Source: Halorubrum alkaliphilum (GTDB lineage: Archaea > Halobacteriota > Halobacteria > Halobacteriales > Haloferacaceae). From it: 64,000 nucleotides of DNA. The number at the start of each line of letters is the position of its first letter. The first letter of the stretch is position 1. The translations under genes were made by a program, and so were the position numbers. The notes beneath the pieces are model-generated. The model saw only the letters and a list, made by a program, of their open reading frames with translations. It did no database searches and was not told where the DNA came from. The stretch spans positions 1-64,000 of the forward strand of contig NZ_JAGGKQ010000012.1 in NCBI RefSeq assembly GCF_017873815.1. Direction: 5' to 3'. This document shows, in pieces, positions 1 through 8,672 of this stretch.

Positions 1-303
1 GCAACACTGCTCGGGAAGATCGAAGGAGGTCTCGACCACTGGCTCACCTTCGTCGGTGAGCCAGCGGTCTCTCCGACGAACAATGCCGCAGAGAATGCAC
101 TTCGTGAGCCAGTGGTTCTCCGGAAAATCATCGGAACGCTCCGTAATGACCGAGGAATGTTCGTTCACGAGACGATCTTGTCCCTGCTGGCGACGTGGCG
201 CCAGCAGGGACGCAATCCATACGAAGAGCTTCGTCGAGTCGTCAGCAACAATGAAATGATCTCACGGGCTCACGCTGTGCCGGCTGTCGAGACCTCGGGG
301 TAA
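1..303 (+). mobile_element. IS66-family transposase, C-terminal part (5' end outside window)
   Basis: Frame 1 is open from the first base to TAA at 301-303 and encodes the C-terminal 100 residues of an IS66-type (TnpC, DDE) transposase. The family signature is visible: NNAAENALREPVV followed by RKIIGTLRNDRGMF and then LLATWRQQGRNPYEEL, which is the conserved region around the last catalytic Glu. The protein seems to end naturally (VPAVETSG), so the IS end should lie near 300. From about 305 another frame encodes methylase sequence, so the element sits directly against a broken gene. No inverted repeat could be identified. Confidence 0.75.
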
Positions 304-304
304 A

Positions 305-1729
305 CACGTACAAATATCGGAACTTGAAGCAGAGCGTCCTGACTTAGTTGAAGACCTGTCCGAGCAAAGAGAAGAGGCTGACAAGCGGTCTCAAATACTT
401 ACGAACGGCCCGTACAAAGGTATTGGATCTGGTGACCCGGATCTATACCAAGCGTTTTGTTGGCGTTTCTGGCATGTGGTAACTGATGGCGGGGGGATCG
501 GTGTCGTTCTCCCCCGAGAAGCATTTATGGCGAAGGGTTCGGAGGCCTTCCGACGTCATGCTGTTGAGAATGGAACCTTCGACGATGTTACATTTGTGAA
601 GAACAAAAATCGGTGGGCCTTCCAGATGGAGCCTCGATACACGATTGGGTTGGTTTCGCTCCGTAGGTCACTTCCTAATGACGATGCCACGATTCCGATT
701 AGAGGGCCGTACGCGAGTGAAAACGAGTTCAACCAAGGCGTAAGGAAAGATCCCTCGAGGTTTACTATCGACGAAGTCAGAGAATGGACCGATGTTTGCG
801 CTTTTCCTCTGTTACCGCCCGAAGACCGGGCGATAAGTGCGTTCGGCCAACTCCAAAAGTCACCACGTATTTCCGCGAGCGTTGAGGATTCGTGGAGTGT
901 CGTTCCTTATCGAACAGGGATTACCGCAGGAGATCTACTTGATGCTGACGCACCCAGTGAGGCCGATACAACCGTCTGGCCGGTTTACAAAGGTGAATCA
1001 TTCGATGTCTGGAAACCGGACACAAATTCGTACTATGGCTGGGGAGATCGAGATGAGCTGGTTGAATATCTTCGAGACAAGCGATCTCGAAGTCGGAAGT
1101 GGCCAGACACGGATAGGGAACTCCCCTGTTTCCGCCCGTCAATAGCGTTCCGTAGGGTGACCCGGGCGACAGATACTCGGACAATTCGTGCCGCTCTCAT
1201 TCCCCCAGAAGTGTTTATGCGGGATGCAGATCCGCTCTTGCTTTGGGAACGGGGTGACGAGACCGACGAGGCATACCTAATCGGGGTCCTATCATCCATT
1301 CCAGCGGATTGGTATGCCCGTCGTTTCGTAGAAAAGCATTTAGATTATTATATTTTCAATGGAATACCGATACCACGAGCTTCAAGCGAGAATCAACTAC
1401 GTCGAAGAGCCGTTAATCTCGCGGGACGACTCGCCGCAGTAGATGACCGCTATACAGACTGGGCCGAAGCACTCGGTGTCGACTACGGACCGCTCGACGA
1501 AGACACGAAACAGGAGAAGATCTGCGAACTCGATGCTGTCGTTGCGCATCTATACGGGCTCTCCCGTGACCACGTCGAGGTGATCTTCGAGACGTTCCAC
1601 GACGGCTGGGACTACGATGAGCGTCTCGAACGCGTGCTCGATTACTACGCAGACTGGGCCGACCGACTCGACCTCGATCACGCCAACCGCGAGGCGGAAC
1701 AAGCGGCTGGAACACGCAACGATGACTGA
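305..1729 (+). pseudogene. Eco57I-type (class IIG-like) N6-adenine DNA methylase, 5'-truncated
   Basis: Frame 2 is open from about 302 with no usable start until GTG at 476. The product carries the part after the catalytic NPPY motif of Eco57I/PglX-like methylases: GSGDPDLYQAFCWRFW, then VTDGGGIGVVLPREAF, a target-recognition-like region, and a C-terminal segment with LYGLSRDHVEVIFETF typical of these enzymes. The SAM-binding motif I and NPPY motif should lie upstream but are replaced by the IS66 fragment, so the gene is very likely catalytically dead. The stop overlaps the next gene by 8 bases (ATGACTGA), so methylase and helicase were one operon. If reading starts at GTG 476 the fragment is 417 residues. 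Confidence 0.7.
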
Positions 1730-4700
1730 ACGCAGTCGTTTCGAGCGCCCGCAGTTCGTTGACAACCGGAGCGGGAACACGCTCGCCACGGCCATCAATG
1801 GCTACCTCGAAGAGATCGACGACCGACTCGCCGACGACCCGAATCTGGATGTCGTCACGGGCTACTTCAACCCGCGTGGGTACTTCTCGGTCTCCGAGGG
1901 CCTGGAGCACGTCGATCAGGTCCGACTTCTCATCGGTGCCCAGCCGGAATACGAGGGTACCGAACGGTGGCGACAACCAGGTGAACCACTGGACGAAGAG
2001 TACGACCAGAAGCGCATCAACGATGCTCTTCAGCGACTCGATGAGAACCTCGAACAGGACCGGAATCTGCTGGGCTTCTCCCGCGAGATAGACGAGAATC
2101 TTCAGGACCTCGTCGAGTTCCTGAACAGCGACCGCGTGGAGATCCGTCGGCACGAGGATAGCTTCGTTCACGGGAAGGCCTACCTCTTCTCCGACCACGA
2201 GGGCGTCATCGCGGGTTCGTCGAACTTCACTGGCGCAGGCCTGAATTCGAACCTCGAACTCAACCTCGGCACGTACGACCCCCACGTCACGGGCAAGGTA
2301 CAGGACTGGTTCGAGGACCTCTGGAGCGAGAGCGAACCGTTCGATCTCGCCGGGCTGTACGAGGAACGGTTCGAGCCCTACGACCCGTACCTGGTGTACC
2401 TCCGCGTGCTCTACGAGCGATACGGTGAAGAACTCGAAGAGGAACGCGAGGAAGAGGGCGGTATCGGGCTCACGACCTTCCAAGAAGACGGTGTCCGTCG
2501 CGCGAACCGGTTCCTCGATGAACACGGTGGCGTCATCGTCGCCGACGAGGTCGGCCTCGGGAAGACATACATCGCGGGTGAACTCCTCCATCAGTACGTC
2601 CACGAGAACCGTCAGCGCGCTCTTGTGGTCGCACCGGCGTACCTCCGCGACGGGATGTGGAATCGCAAGCCGAGCGAGTGGGGTATTCAGTTCGAGACGA
2701 TTTCCTACGCTGAACTCCGGAACGACAGTCAACTCGGTGGCGACGCCAACAACCTTGATCTCAAAGTCGATGAGTACCAGCTCGTCGTCATCGACGAGGC
2801 CCATGCGTTCCGCAACCCCGGGACTCAGCAAGCCGATGCCCTCCGCCGACTCCTCCGTGGCGACCCGCCGAAGGACGTGGTGATGCTCACGGCAACGCCC
2901 GTGAACAACTCGCTGTGGGACCTATACTACGAGCTCGACTACTTCATCAAGAACGACGCGGCGTTCGCCCACGAGGGGATTCGGTCACTCCGTGAACGGT
3001 TCAAGCAGGCCCAGGCGGAGGACCCGTCGGATCTGAGTCCAGACATGCTGTTCGACGTACTCGACGAGACGACGGTCCGCCGCACGCGTCGGTTCATCAA
3101 GAACCACTACGAGAACGCCACGATGCCCGATGGAGAAGGGGGTTCCGTTCGGATCAGCTTCCCCGACCAGCATCCACGGCGGGTTGACTACGAGTTCTCC
3201 GAGACGTTCGGCGACGAGTACTTCGGCGATGTCGCGCGGGGGCTCGCCGCCGGGGATCACGAGGAGGCAGAACTGACGCTTGCCCGCTACCGTCCGTCGT
3301 ACTATCTGGAGGGTGAGGAGAACGCCTCGGAACTCTCCCTTGTCGGACTCCTGCGGACCGGCTTGCTCAAGCGATTCGAGTCCTCCAGCCACGCGTTCGC
3401 CAACACGCTCAACCGGATGGTGGCACAGAACCGTGCCGCCCTTCAGCTGATGGACGAGGGCTACTTCCCGGACTCCGACGCCATCGACGAGTGGATGGAG
3501 ACGGACAGCGACGAGGCCTGGGAGGAGATGCTCGAAGAGGCTGAAGGAGGTCGTGTCCCACTCGCGGCGGCGGAGGCCGACCCCGATCAGCTTCGTGCCG
3601 ACCTCGAACACGACATCGAGATCCTCGAACGGTGGCACGACGGCGCACGGGCCGTGAGTCGTGACCAGGACGAGAAACTTCACGCCCTCCGAGATACCCT
3701 CCATGACGTGGTAGAACTCGCCCGTGAGGACGCTGAGGCGGGGGAGGTGGACGATGAGAACGTCGAGGCGGCGTTCCGCCAGAACCGCAAGGTGCTGTTG
3801 TTCTCGTACTACGAGGATACAGTCGATTGGATCCTCGACTATCTCGAGGACACCGTCGCGGAGGACGACGAACTGTCGTGTTATGAGGGTCGCATCGCTG
3901 GCGTCTCTGGCGAGGACTCAAAGCGTGGCATTACGCGAGAGGAAGCCGTCTATGGGTTCGCACCGAACATCTCGGACGCCCCACCGGACGCTACTGACGA
4001 GTTCGACATTCTGGTGACGACAGACGTGCTCGGGCAGGGTGTTAACCTTCAGGAAGCCCGCACGGTGATCAATTACGACCTGCCCTGGAACCCGATGCGT
4101 GTCGTCCAGCGAAACGGACGGATCGATCGCGTAAACTCGCCCCACTCAGAAATCTATCCGATCTCGTTCTTCCCGGAGGACCGTCTGGACGAACTCCTCG
4201 AACTCGAACACCGGGTCCGGCGGAAGCTCACGCAGGCGGCACGCTCGATCGGTGTGGACAGCGAGGTCATCCCGGACATGGAGACTCTGGAGCAGAACTT
4301 CTCGGACAAGCTTGAGGACATCGGCTCAATCCACGATGAGGAGAGCGATGTGTACGAGGAGGGCGGGAAGCAGGCGGCGGCCTACTCCGGAGAAGAGTAT
4401 CGGCAGGAACTCCGGAAGGGGTTACAGTCCCGTGAGGGACAGATTACGTCACTTCCTTGGGCCGCAGGATCAGGGTTTGAGGGGCAGAATCCGGGCTACT
4501 TTTTTTGTGCGCGGATTGGCGACGAGGTCTTTATGCGGTACGTCCCCCGCGAGTGGGAGACGATTGAGACTGGTGACGATGACGACGATGTACTCATTCA
4601 GGACACGCTCACCTGCCTCAAGCGAATCGAGTGTACGGAGGAGACAGAGCGTGTCCTTCCCGACGGGATGCGCGAGCGAGTCTATGACGCCTGGGAGGAG

Positions 4701-5132
4701 GCCCGTGGTGACATCTTCCAGCAGTGGCAGGAACAGACTGACCCGCTGAATGTCCAGCCCGACATCCGGAAGCTGTTCCGTGAGGTGGGTCAGCATCTCC
4801 GAGACCACTGGCCGGACGATATGACCCAGGAGAAGCTCCAGACAACAGTCTCCTCGGTCGAAGCGCCGTGGCCACGGCGGTATGAGCGTGAACTCCGCGA
4901 GATCTATGAGGACGAGTCGCTCGCCCCGGTCGAGAAATCCCGCGAGCTGGTTGCCAAGGTTGAGGATCTCGGACTCCAGCCGTACGAAGCCCCAGATCCG
5001 CTCCCTCAGCTCGAAGAGAAGGAGGAGGTAAAGTTGGTCTGCTGGATGGCTGTTGCTCCTGAACAAGACAGTAACGACGAGGAAGGAAGACCATCGTTGG
5101 TGTCCCAGATGGCGGTTGATTCATTCGAGTGA
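1722..5132 (+). CDS. PLD-nuclease-like / SNF2-family helicase fusion protein (defence-type)
   Basis: 1136 residues from the ATG that overlaps the methylase stop; an upstream extension to 1617 lies inside the methylase gene and is unlikely. The N-terminal 200 residues are a phospholipase-D-like domain with one HxK motif (FVHGKAYLF near 149) and GSSNFTGAGL. A superfamily-2 helicase follows: Walker A DEVGLGKT (about 274), DEAH box VIDEAHAF (about 357), LTATPVNN (389), a long insertion, and motif VI QRNGRIDR (about 796). The last 300 residues are unassigned. This architecture occurs with Eco57I-like methylases in restriction-type systems and probably provides ATP-dependent DNA tracking plus a nuclease. 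With the methylase broken, the helicase would act alone or be a relic. It resembles DISARM DrmD in part, but no drmA, drmB or drmC is present. Confidence 0.85.
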   Translation: MTERSRFERPQFVDNRSGNTLATAINGYLEEIDDRLADDPNLDVVTGYFNPRGYFSVSEGLEHVDQVRLLIGAQPEYEGTERWRQPGEPLDEEYDQKRINDALQRLDENLEQDRNLLGFSREIDENLQDLVEFLNSDRVEIRRHEDSFVHGKAYLFSDHEGVIAGSSNFTGAGLNSNLELNLGTYDPHVTGKVQDWFEDLWSESEPFDLAGLYEERFEPYDPYLVYLRVLYERYGEELEEEREEEGGIGLTTFQEDGVRRANRFLDEHGGVIVADEVGLGKTYIAGELLHQYVHENRQRALVVAPAYLRDGMWNRKPSEWGIQFETISYAELRNDSQLGGDANNLDLKVDEYQLVVIDEAHAFRNPGTQQADALRRLLRGDPPKDVVMLTATPVNNSLWDLYYELDYFIKNDAAFAHEGIRSLRERFKQAQAEDPSDLSPDMLFDVLDETTVRRTRRFIKNHYENATMPDGEGGSVRISFPDQHPRRVDYEFSETFGDEYFGDVARGLAAGDHEEAELTLARYRPSYYLEGEENASELSLVGLLRTGLLKRFESSSHAFANTLNRMVAQNRAALQLMDEGYFPDSDAIDEWMETDSDEAWEEMLEEAEGGRVPLAAAEADPDQLRADLEHDIEILERWHDGARAVSRDQDEKLHALRDTLHDVVELAREDAEAGEVDDENVEAAFRQNRKVLLFSYYEDTVDWILDYLEDTVAEDDELSCYEGRIAGVSGEDSKRGITREEAVYGFAPNISDAPPDATDEFDILVTTDVLGQGVNLQEARTVINYDLPWNPMRVVQRNGRIDRVNSPHSEIYPISFFPEDRLDELLELEHRVRRKLTQAARSIGVDSEVIPDMETLEQNFSDKLEDIGSIHDEESDVYEEGGKQAAAYSGEEYRQELRKGLQSREGQITSLPWAAGSGFEGQNPGYFFCARIGDEVFMRYVPREWETIETGDDDDDVLIQDTLTCLKRIECTEETERVLPDGMRERVYDAWEEARGDIFQQWQEQTDPLNVQPDIRKLFREVGQHLRDHWPDDMTQEKLQTTVSSVEAPWPRRYERELREIYEDESLAPVEKSRELVAKVEDLGLQPYEAPDPLPQLEEKEEVKLVCWMAVAPEQDSNDEEGRPSLVSQMAVDSFE

Positions 5133-5533
5133 GACTACAGAAAGCCCGAGAGAGAGAGAGATACTGATACATCAGGACGTGGCCGCACCCTGCTGTCGCG
5201 ACGGTTGAGGATTTATTGAAGCCCGGACGCCAACCTACCCCAGCATACGTCTCGACAGCAGGGGTGGCACTCGACTTTACTCCTAATCCACATCTTTAGC
5301 CCCTCAAACGAATCAATTCGACAGAATCGGTGTTTCCCTATTAGTATATAGAATAATGACAGATCTGTACTTCCCGAATTAAATCTGTATGGACACTCTA
5401 ACAGCCGTTTAGTGGTTACCCGGTGTCTTGATGATGCTGTCGTCGGATAGTCTATCTATGGCGCTTTTATGTCTGAGGTGTAGGTGGTCAGAACCAGCGG
5501 GGCTATTTTAGTGATTCCTGTGAACCGAGCTAT
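5133..5533. other. gene-free spacer in the island
   Basis: About 400 bases, A+T-rich towards the right. It opens with a short GA run (5146-5160) and holds the words CGCACCCTGCTGT near 5184 that recur in the repeats at 6593 and 8435. Several TATA-like words occur; CTATTTTAG near 5503-5511 stands about 26 bases before the ATG at 5534 and is the likely promoter of that gene. I see no RNA gene or coding frame. Confidence 0.5.
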
Positions 5534-5758
5534 ATGTTGTCCGACATCATAACAGGTATCAAATATATAGATAAGAAAACATTATTGGTTTTTCCATTAG
5601 CTATATTTGCAGTAGGGGCGGCACCTCCACTCCTCGAAATATACTATACACGGACCCCAGGCTCAGAAATTTCGATTGCAGTGGTTTCTGCGCTAATCAC
5701 AGCTATCGAACTCCTTCGAGTGAGAGGGAAATTGAGGGATGCTTCGACGTGGGATTGA
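5534..5758 (+). CDS. small two-helix membrane protein, unknown function
   Basis: 74 residues with a hydrophobic segment at about 15-35 (TLLVFPLAIFAVGAAPPLL) and another at about 46-61 (ISIAVVSALITAIELL), ending in a short basic then acidic tail. Codon use is A+T-rich, unlike the core genome but like the rest of the island. The ATG lies about 26 bases after a TATA-like CTATTTTAG, fitting a leaderless transcript. I do not recognise a family. Small membrane proteins in defence islands can be effectors or toxins, but nothing here proves that. Confidence 0.55.
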   Translation: MLSDIITGIKYIDKKTLLVFPLAIFAVGAAPPLLEIYYTRTPGSEISIAVVSALITAIELLRVRGKLRDASTWD

Positions 5759-5865
5759 CGCAACACGTACGAGATGATCGAGTTCGGGGAGTGAATCGCC
5801 AACTCACCCGTTATTGGATTCTTGTTACGGGTCAGTTGGTGATCCTGGTTCTCGGGGATGGCCGG

Positions 5866-6525
5866 TCACTCGACCCACCGAGAGAGATCCGCAAGTTCGT
5901 CGCCGATGATTTCCGAGCTCAGGAACGTCAGTTGGTTCCGTAGCGCGGGGATCTTGTCCCGGTTCGCGCCCCAGTTGGCGTGAAACCAGACGCGATAGCA
6001 CTCTAATCGGACTCCGCCTTGGACGGCGCGAAACGCCCGGATGTCGTGGTTGAGTTCTCGTTCCCTCGAATCGTAATAGTTCATAAGCGTCTGGAACACT
6101 TTCTCGTGGAAGCACAGGATATGATAGGTCTCCTGATCGAGGAGGTCCAGTTGTTCAAAGAAGTGCTCGACATCGTCCGGGGTCGGATCTACGTTCCCTG
6201 AGTTCGCATCGACAATTCGCTCGACCAGATCCGTCATATAGGCCCCTCCGAGATCAGCGTCCTCGACAAAATCTCGGAACTGGTCGTTGCGATGTTTTGG
6301 CTCCGTCGAGTGGAAGTTCTGGTAGTCGGACGGCAATTGTGTAGAGGGATTCAGCGACAGCAACACAATCGACGGTCGCAATCGGTCCTGGTTGCGCTTA
6401 ATGAACTCGTAGAGCCTCCCCGGGCTCTCCTCGATACAGCCCTCTGAAGGGAAGTCCGAACTCCAGAGTGCCCAACTCGATGTTGGGTATTCGTCTCTCA
6501 GTGTCTCCAGTGTGCTGACATCCAT
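5866..6525 (-). CDS. uracil-DNA-glycosylase-like / DUF1643-like protein
   Basis: 219 residues. The core VLLSLNPST (about 54-62) followed by an FHSTEPKHRND segment (about 71-81) and GAYMTDLVE (about 94-102) resembles the beginning of DUF1643 and uracil-DNA-glycosylase-superfamily proteins, where an NPS loop after a hydrophobic strand forms the active-site pocket. The later LDQETYHILCFHEKVFQTL would be the next strand and helix. No zinc or iron-sulfur cysteine pattern is seen. It stands alone, head away from the PD-(D/E)XK gene. The assignment rests on motif likeness only; it could be an island-encoded DNA base-processing protein. Confidence 0.6.
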   Translation of the reverse strand: MDVSTLETLRDEYPTSSWALWSSDFPSEGCIEESPGRLYEFIKRNQDRLRPSIVLLSLNPSTQLPSDYQNFHSTEPKHRNDQFRDFVEDADLGGAYMTDLVERIVDANSGNVDPTPDDVEHFFEQLDLLDQETYHILCFHEKVFQTLMNYYDSRERELNHDIRAFRAVQGGVRLECYRVWFHANWGANRDKIPALRNQLTFLSSEIIGDELADLSRWVE

Positions 6526-6592
6526 TATAAGAATGTACCGAGGCCAGATTGTTGAACGTATCTGTCCCCGTGGGCGAAGGCTTCTGGGCGGA

Positions 6593-6622
6593 GAAAGGTC
6601 AAAACGAACGCAACCCTGCTGT
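6593..6622 (+). repeat. 30-bp direct repeat, left copy
   Basis: Positions 6593-6622 match 8435-8464 at 26 of 30 bases in the same orientation, and all four differences are A/G transitions. The shared core is AGGTCAA.ACGA.CGC.ACC followed by CTGCTGT. The two copies flank the zinc-ribbon PD-(D/E)XK gene and the small acidic gene. Confidence 0.6.
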
Positions 6623-6627
6623 GGGGC

Positions 6628-8127
6628 TCACTCAAATACCTCAAGAGACTCTTCATACGCTTCATCGATGAGAGTAATTATTTGATGGTTCTCAAGCACC
6701 AGATCGTGAAATGCATCGTCCAACGCCGCGACATATGCTTCGAAGAAATCACCATACTCTCTTACCGGGATGTTGTAGGTCGCGGTAAGTGGACTGCTAC
6801 GGGTACCAGGAACGGTCACTGATGATGGCATCTCGTCGTTGCTGTTTTCGGCTTTAGTGATGAATGTTTGTCTAAATTTGTCATTGAACTCATCACTATT
6901 CCCTAAACCGTTAATTATCCTAATCTGTAATAAATTATCCTTGATGGCCTTTTCTCTGTTCTTTTCCAAACGATGACAGAACATTACCCAAATATCATCC
7001 CGGTTTTCATCTGGGACATAGATATTTGACAGGTCATCCTTGTGGCGAAACCATCCTTCTTTGAAGAAGGTTGCCCAGTCTGAACCACTTTGTGAAAAGA
7101 TCCACGTCTCATCTTCGATAGATGGCTGAGAGAGTTCAACCGCTATATCGCTATCTCGTAGAGAGGAGATCTCGACTGGCTCAACACTATCCATGGACTT
7201 GACCAGTTGGTTTCCCCAGTTATTGGCGAACCAATCCCACCGGTTTTCATACGCTTCCTGTGCTTCAGTTATTGCATCGTAGTACTCGAAGTACAGCTCT
7301 GCTTTTTCTTGCTGGTTTTCCTGATATTCAGTCATTTTTACTTCACTTTGGATTGTTCCGATCAACTGGTCAAGTTGTGCCGTTGTTCGAGCAGGGTATT
7401 CGCCGTGACTCTCGCTCAGAAACGTCTGAATCTGATCGGCTACCCATCTCCACCAGACGTGGACAAACTCTTCCGCTTCCGGAGGTGAAGCATCCTTCGG
7501 CGCAAGATACACATAATGGTGGCCGCTCTCGGGAACGTCTGTTTTTGCCAAATCGATACTCTGGAACGAATTGGCATCTGCGTAATCCCGTGTCTGATCT
7601 TCATCCTCAGGGGCATTGATCTTCAGCTCCCAGCAAATGAACCACTCTTCAGAAGCCCACACAACAGCGTCTGGCCGTCGGCCGTTCGGGATCGTAACCT
7701 CTTGCTTGATTTGAACATCAGCGAGATCCAGCCCGGAGAACGTGAAATCCATATCGTCTCGATCGGAGAGTGCCGACAGGACGTGCTCCAAGAGCGCGTG
7801 ATCCAAGCCATGTGGTTCGTCCGGAGATAGATAGTGGAACAGAAGCTGTTGCCACTCTTCTTCCTGCTGGTTGTTCCGAATGATTTGGAGTGTCGTTGAC
7901 GGCGGCTCCTTAGCCTCCGGAAGCCCATCAAGATCGCTTTTGAGTCCGGCCAATTGATCCGCGAGGCTATCTGTCACACAAGACGATATACAAGCCCTAC
8001 AAATCAGCTTTGCCCTCGTGCGTTCATTCCCCTCGTCGAATAGAGCAACGTGAAAGTTGGTGTAGCTGGAAGCTGTTGAGGAGCAGTATGGACACCGATG
8101 ACGATCTCCACGAGTGGGCGGAGTCAC
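6628..8127 (-). CDS. zinc-ribbon PD-(D/E)XK nuclease-family protein
   Basis: 499 residues. The N-terminus has two CxxC knuckles (Cys12/15 and Cys43/46, with Cys50 near), a likely zinc ribbon. A nuclease core follows: Pro152-Asp153 in GRRPDAVVW and Glu167-x-Lys169 in WFICWELKI, the D...ExK arrangement of PD-(D/E)XK enzymes, with FSQSGSDW and WFRHKDD later. The C-terminal half (300-499) has no recognised domain. The start is a GTG at 8127; a later start would remove the first zinc knuckle. A gene on the other strand starts at 8088, so the two 5' ends overlap by 40 bases. Stand-alone defence nuclease is the most likely role (inference). Confidence 0.75.
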   Translation of the reverse strand: MTPPTRGDRHRCPYCSSTASSYTNFHVALFDEGNERTRAKLICRACISSCVTDSLADQLAGLKSDLDGLPEAKEPPSTTLQIIRNNQQEEEWQQLLFHYLSPDEPHGLDHALLEHVLSALSDRDDMDFTFSGLDLADVQIKQEVTIPNGRRPDAVVWASEEWFICWELKINAPEDEDQTRDYADANSFQSIDLAKTDVPESGHHYVYLAPKDASPPEAEEFVHVWWRWVADQIQTFLSESHGEYPARTTAQLDQLIGTIQSEVKMTEYQENQQEKAELYFEYYDAITEAQEAYENRWDWFANNWGNQLVKSMDSVEPVEISSLRDSDIAVELSQPSIEDETWIFSQSGSDWATFFKEGWFRHKDDLSNIYVPDENRDDIWVMFCHRLEKNREKAIKDNLLQIRIINGLGNSDEFNDKFRQTFITKAENSNDEMPSSVTVPGTRSSPLTATYNIPVREYGDFFEAYVAALDDAFHDLVLENHQIITLIDEAYEESLEVFE

Positions 8128-8384
8128 TGAGTTGGAATCATATCGACGAGGACGATTATGAGGGGATAGATGAGCATGAGTATGTGGTTAGTGACTGGTA
8201 CGATGGTGAGGACTTAGAAATCTTCCACCAGTTCAGGAAGTATATCGAGCAGAACGGTGAGAGTGAGATATACAACGGTAACGAGTTCAAGAAGGTTGAA
8301 ATCAACGACTACAAGTACTGGATCACATCGAGTTACTACTCTGACGGGCTGTGCCTGAATCGCTCGAATGTTGGCATTGATTAA
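8088..8384 (+). CDS. small acidic protein, divergent to and overlapping the PD-(D/E)XK gene
   Basis: 98 residues, rich in Asp/Glu and aromatic residues (WNHIDEDDYEGIDEHEY, then VVSDWYDGEDLEIFHQF), with a low-G+C codon pattern like its neighbours. A GAGGAG purine run stands 5 bases before the ATG, a better ribosome-binding site than most genes here have. The first 40 bases overlap the start of the opposite gene. Composition suggests a real protein; a DNA-mimic or inhibitor of the neighbouring nuclease is conceivable but is speculation. There is no other Met in frame, so a shorter start is unlikely. Confidence 0.5.
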   Translation: MDTDDDLHEWAESLSWNHIDEDDYEGIDEHEYVVSDWYDGEDLEIFHQFRKYIEQNGESEIYNGNEFKKVEINDYKYWITSSYYSDGLCLNRSNVGID

Positions 8385-8434
8385 TGAGTAATGTCGAGCC
8401 CGTTAGGTTTTCTTGTGCGGGGTTTATTGCCGAG

Positions 8435-8464
8435 GGAAGGTCAAGACGAGCGCGACCCTGCTGT
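8435..8464 (+). repeat. 30-bp direct repeat, right copy
   Basis: Second copy of the repeat at 6593. It sits in the 288-base spacer 8385-8672, which otherwise shows no coding frame of its own or RNA gene; the frame open upstream of 8673 has non-haloarchaeal composition and is better read as untranslated. Confidence 0.6.
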
Positions 8465-8672
8465 CGGACCATCGACCCGATCACGGTCTTCACTTCCAGC
8501 CTCGGCTCAGCAAACCGGCAATCCTACCTCGCAGATAGCACCATTTGGTGGTCTCAATAGCACAATCTGCGAAGTAGCCGCTGTCTTCCGATTCTCTACT
8601 CACGTCCCGACAGCATCGCACGGATTCGGCCCGACCCAGACGATTTTGTTGCCTGCGCTCGACAGTCGAACT

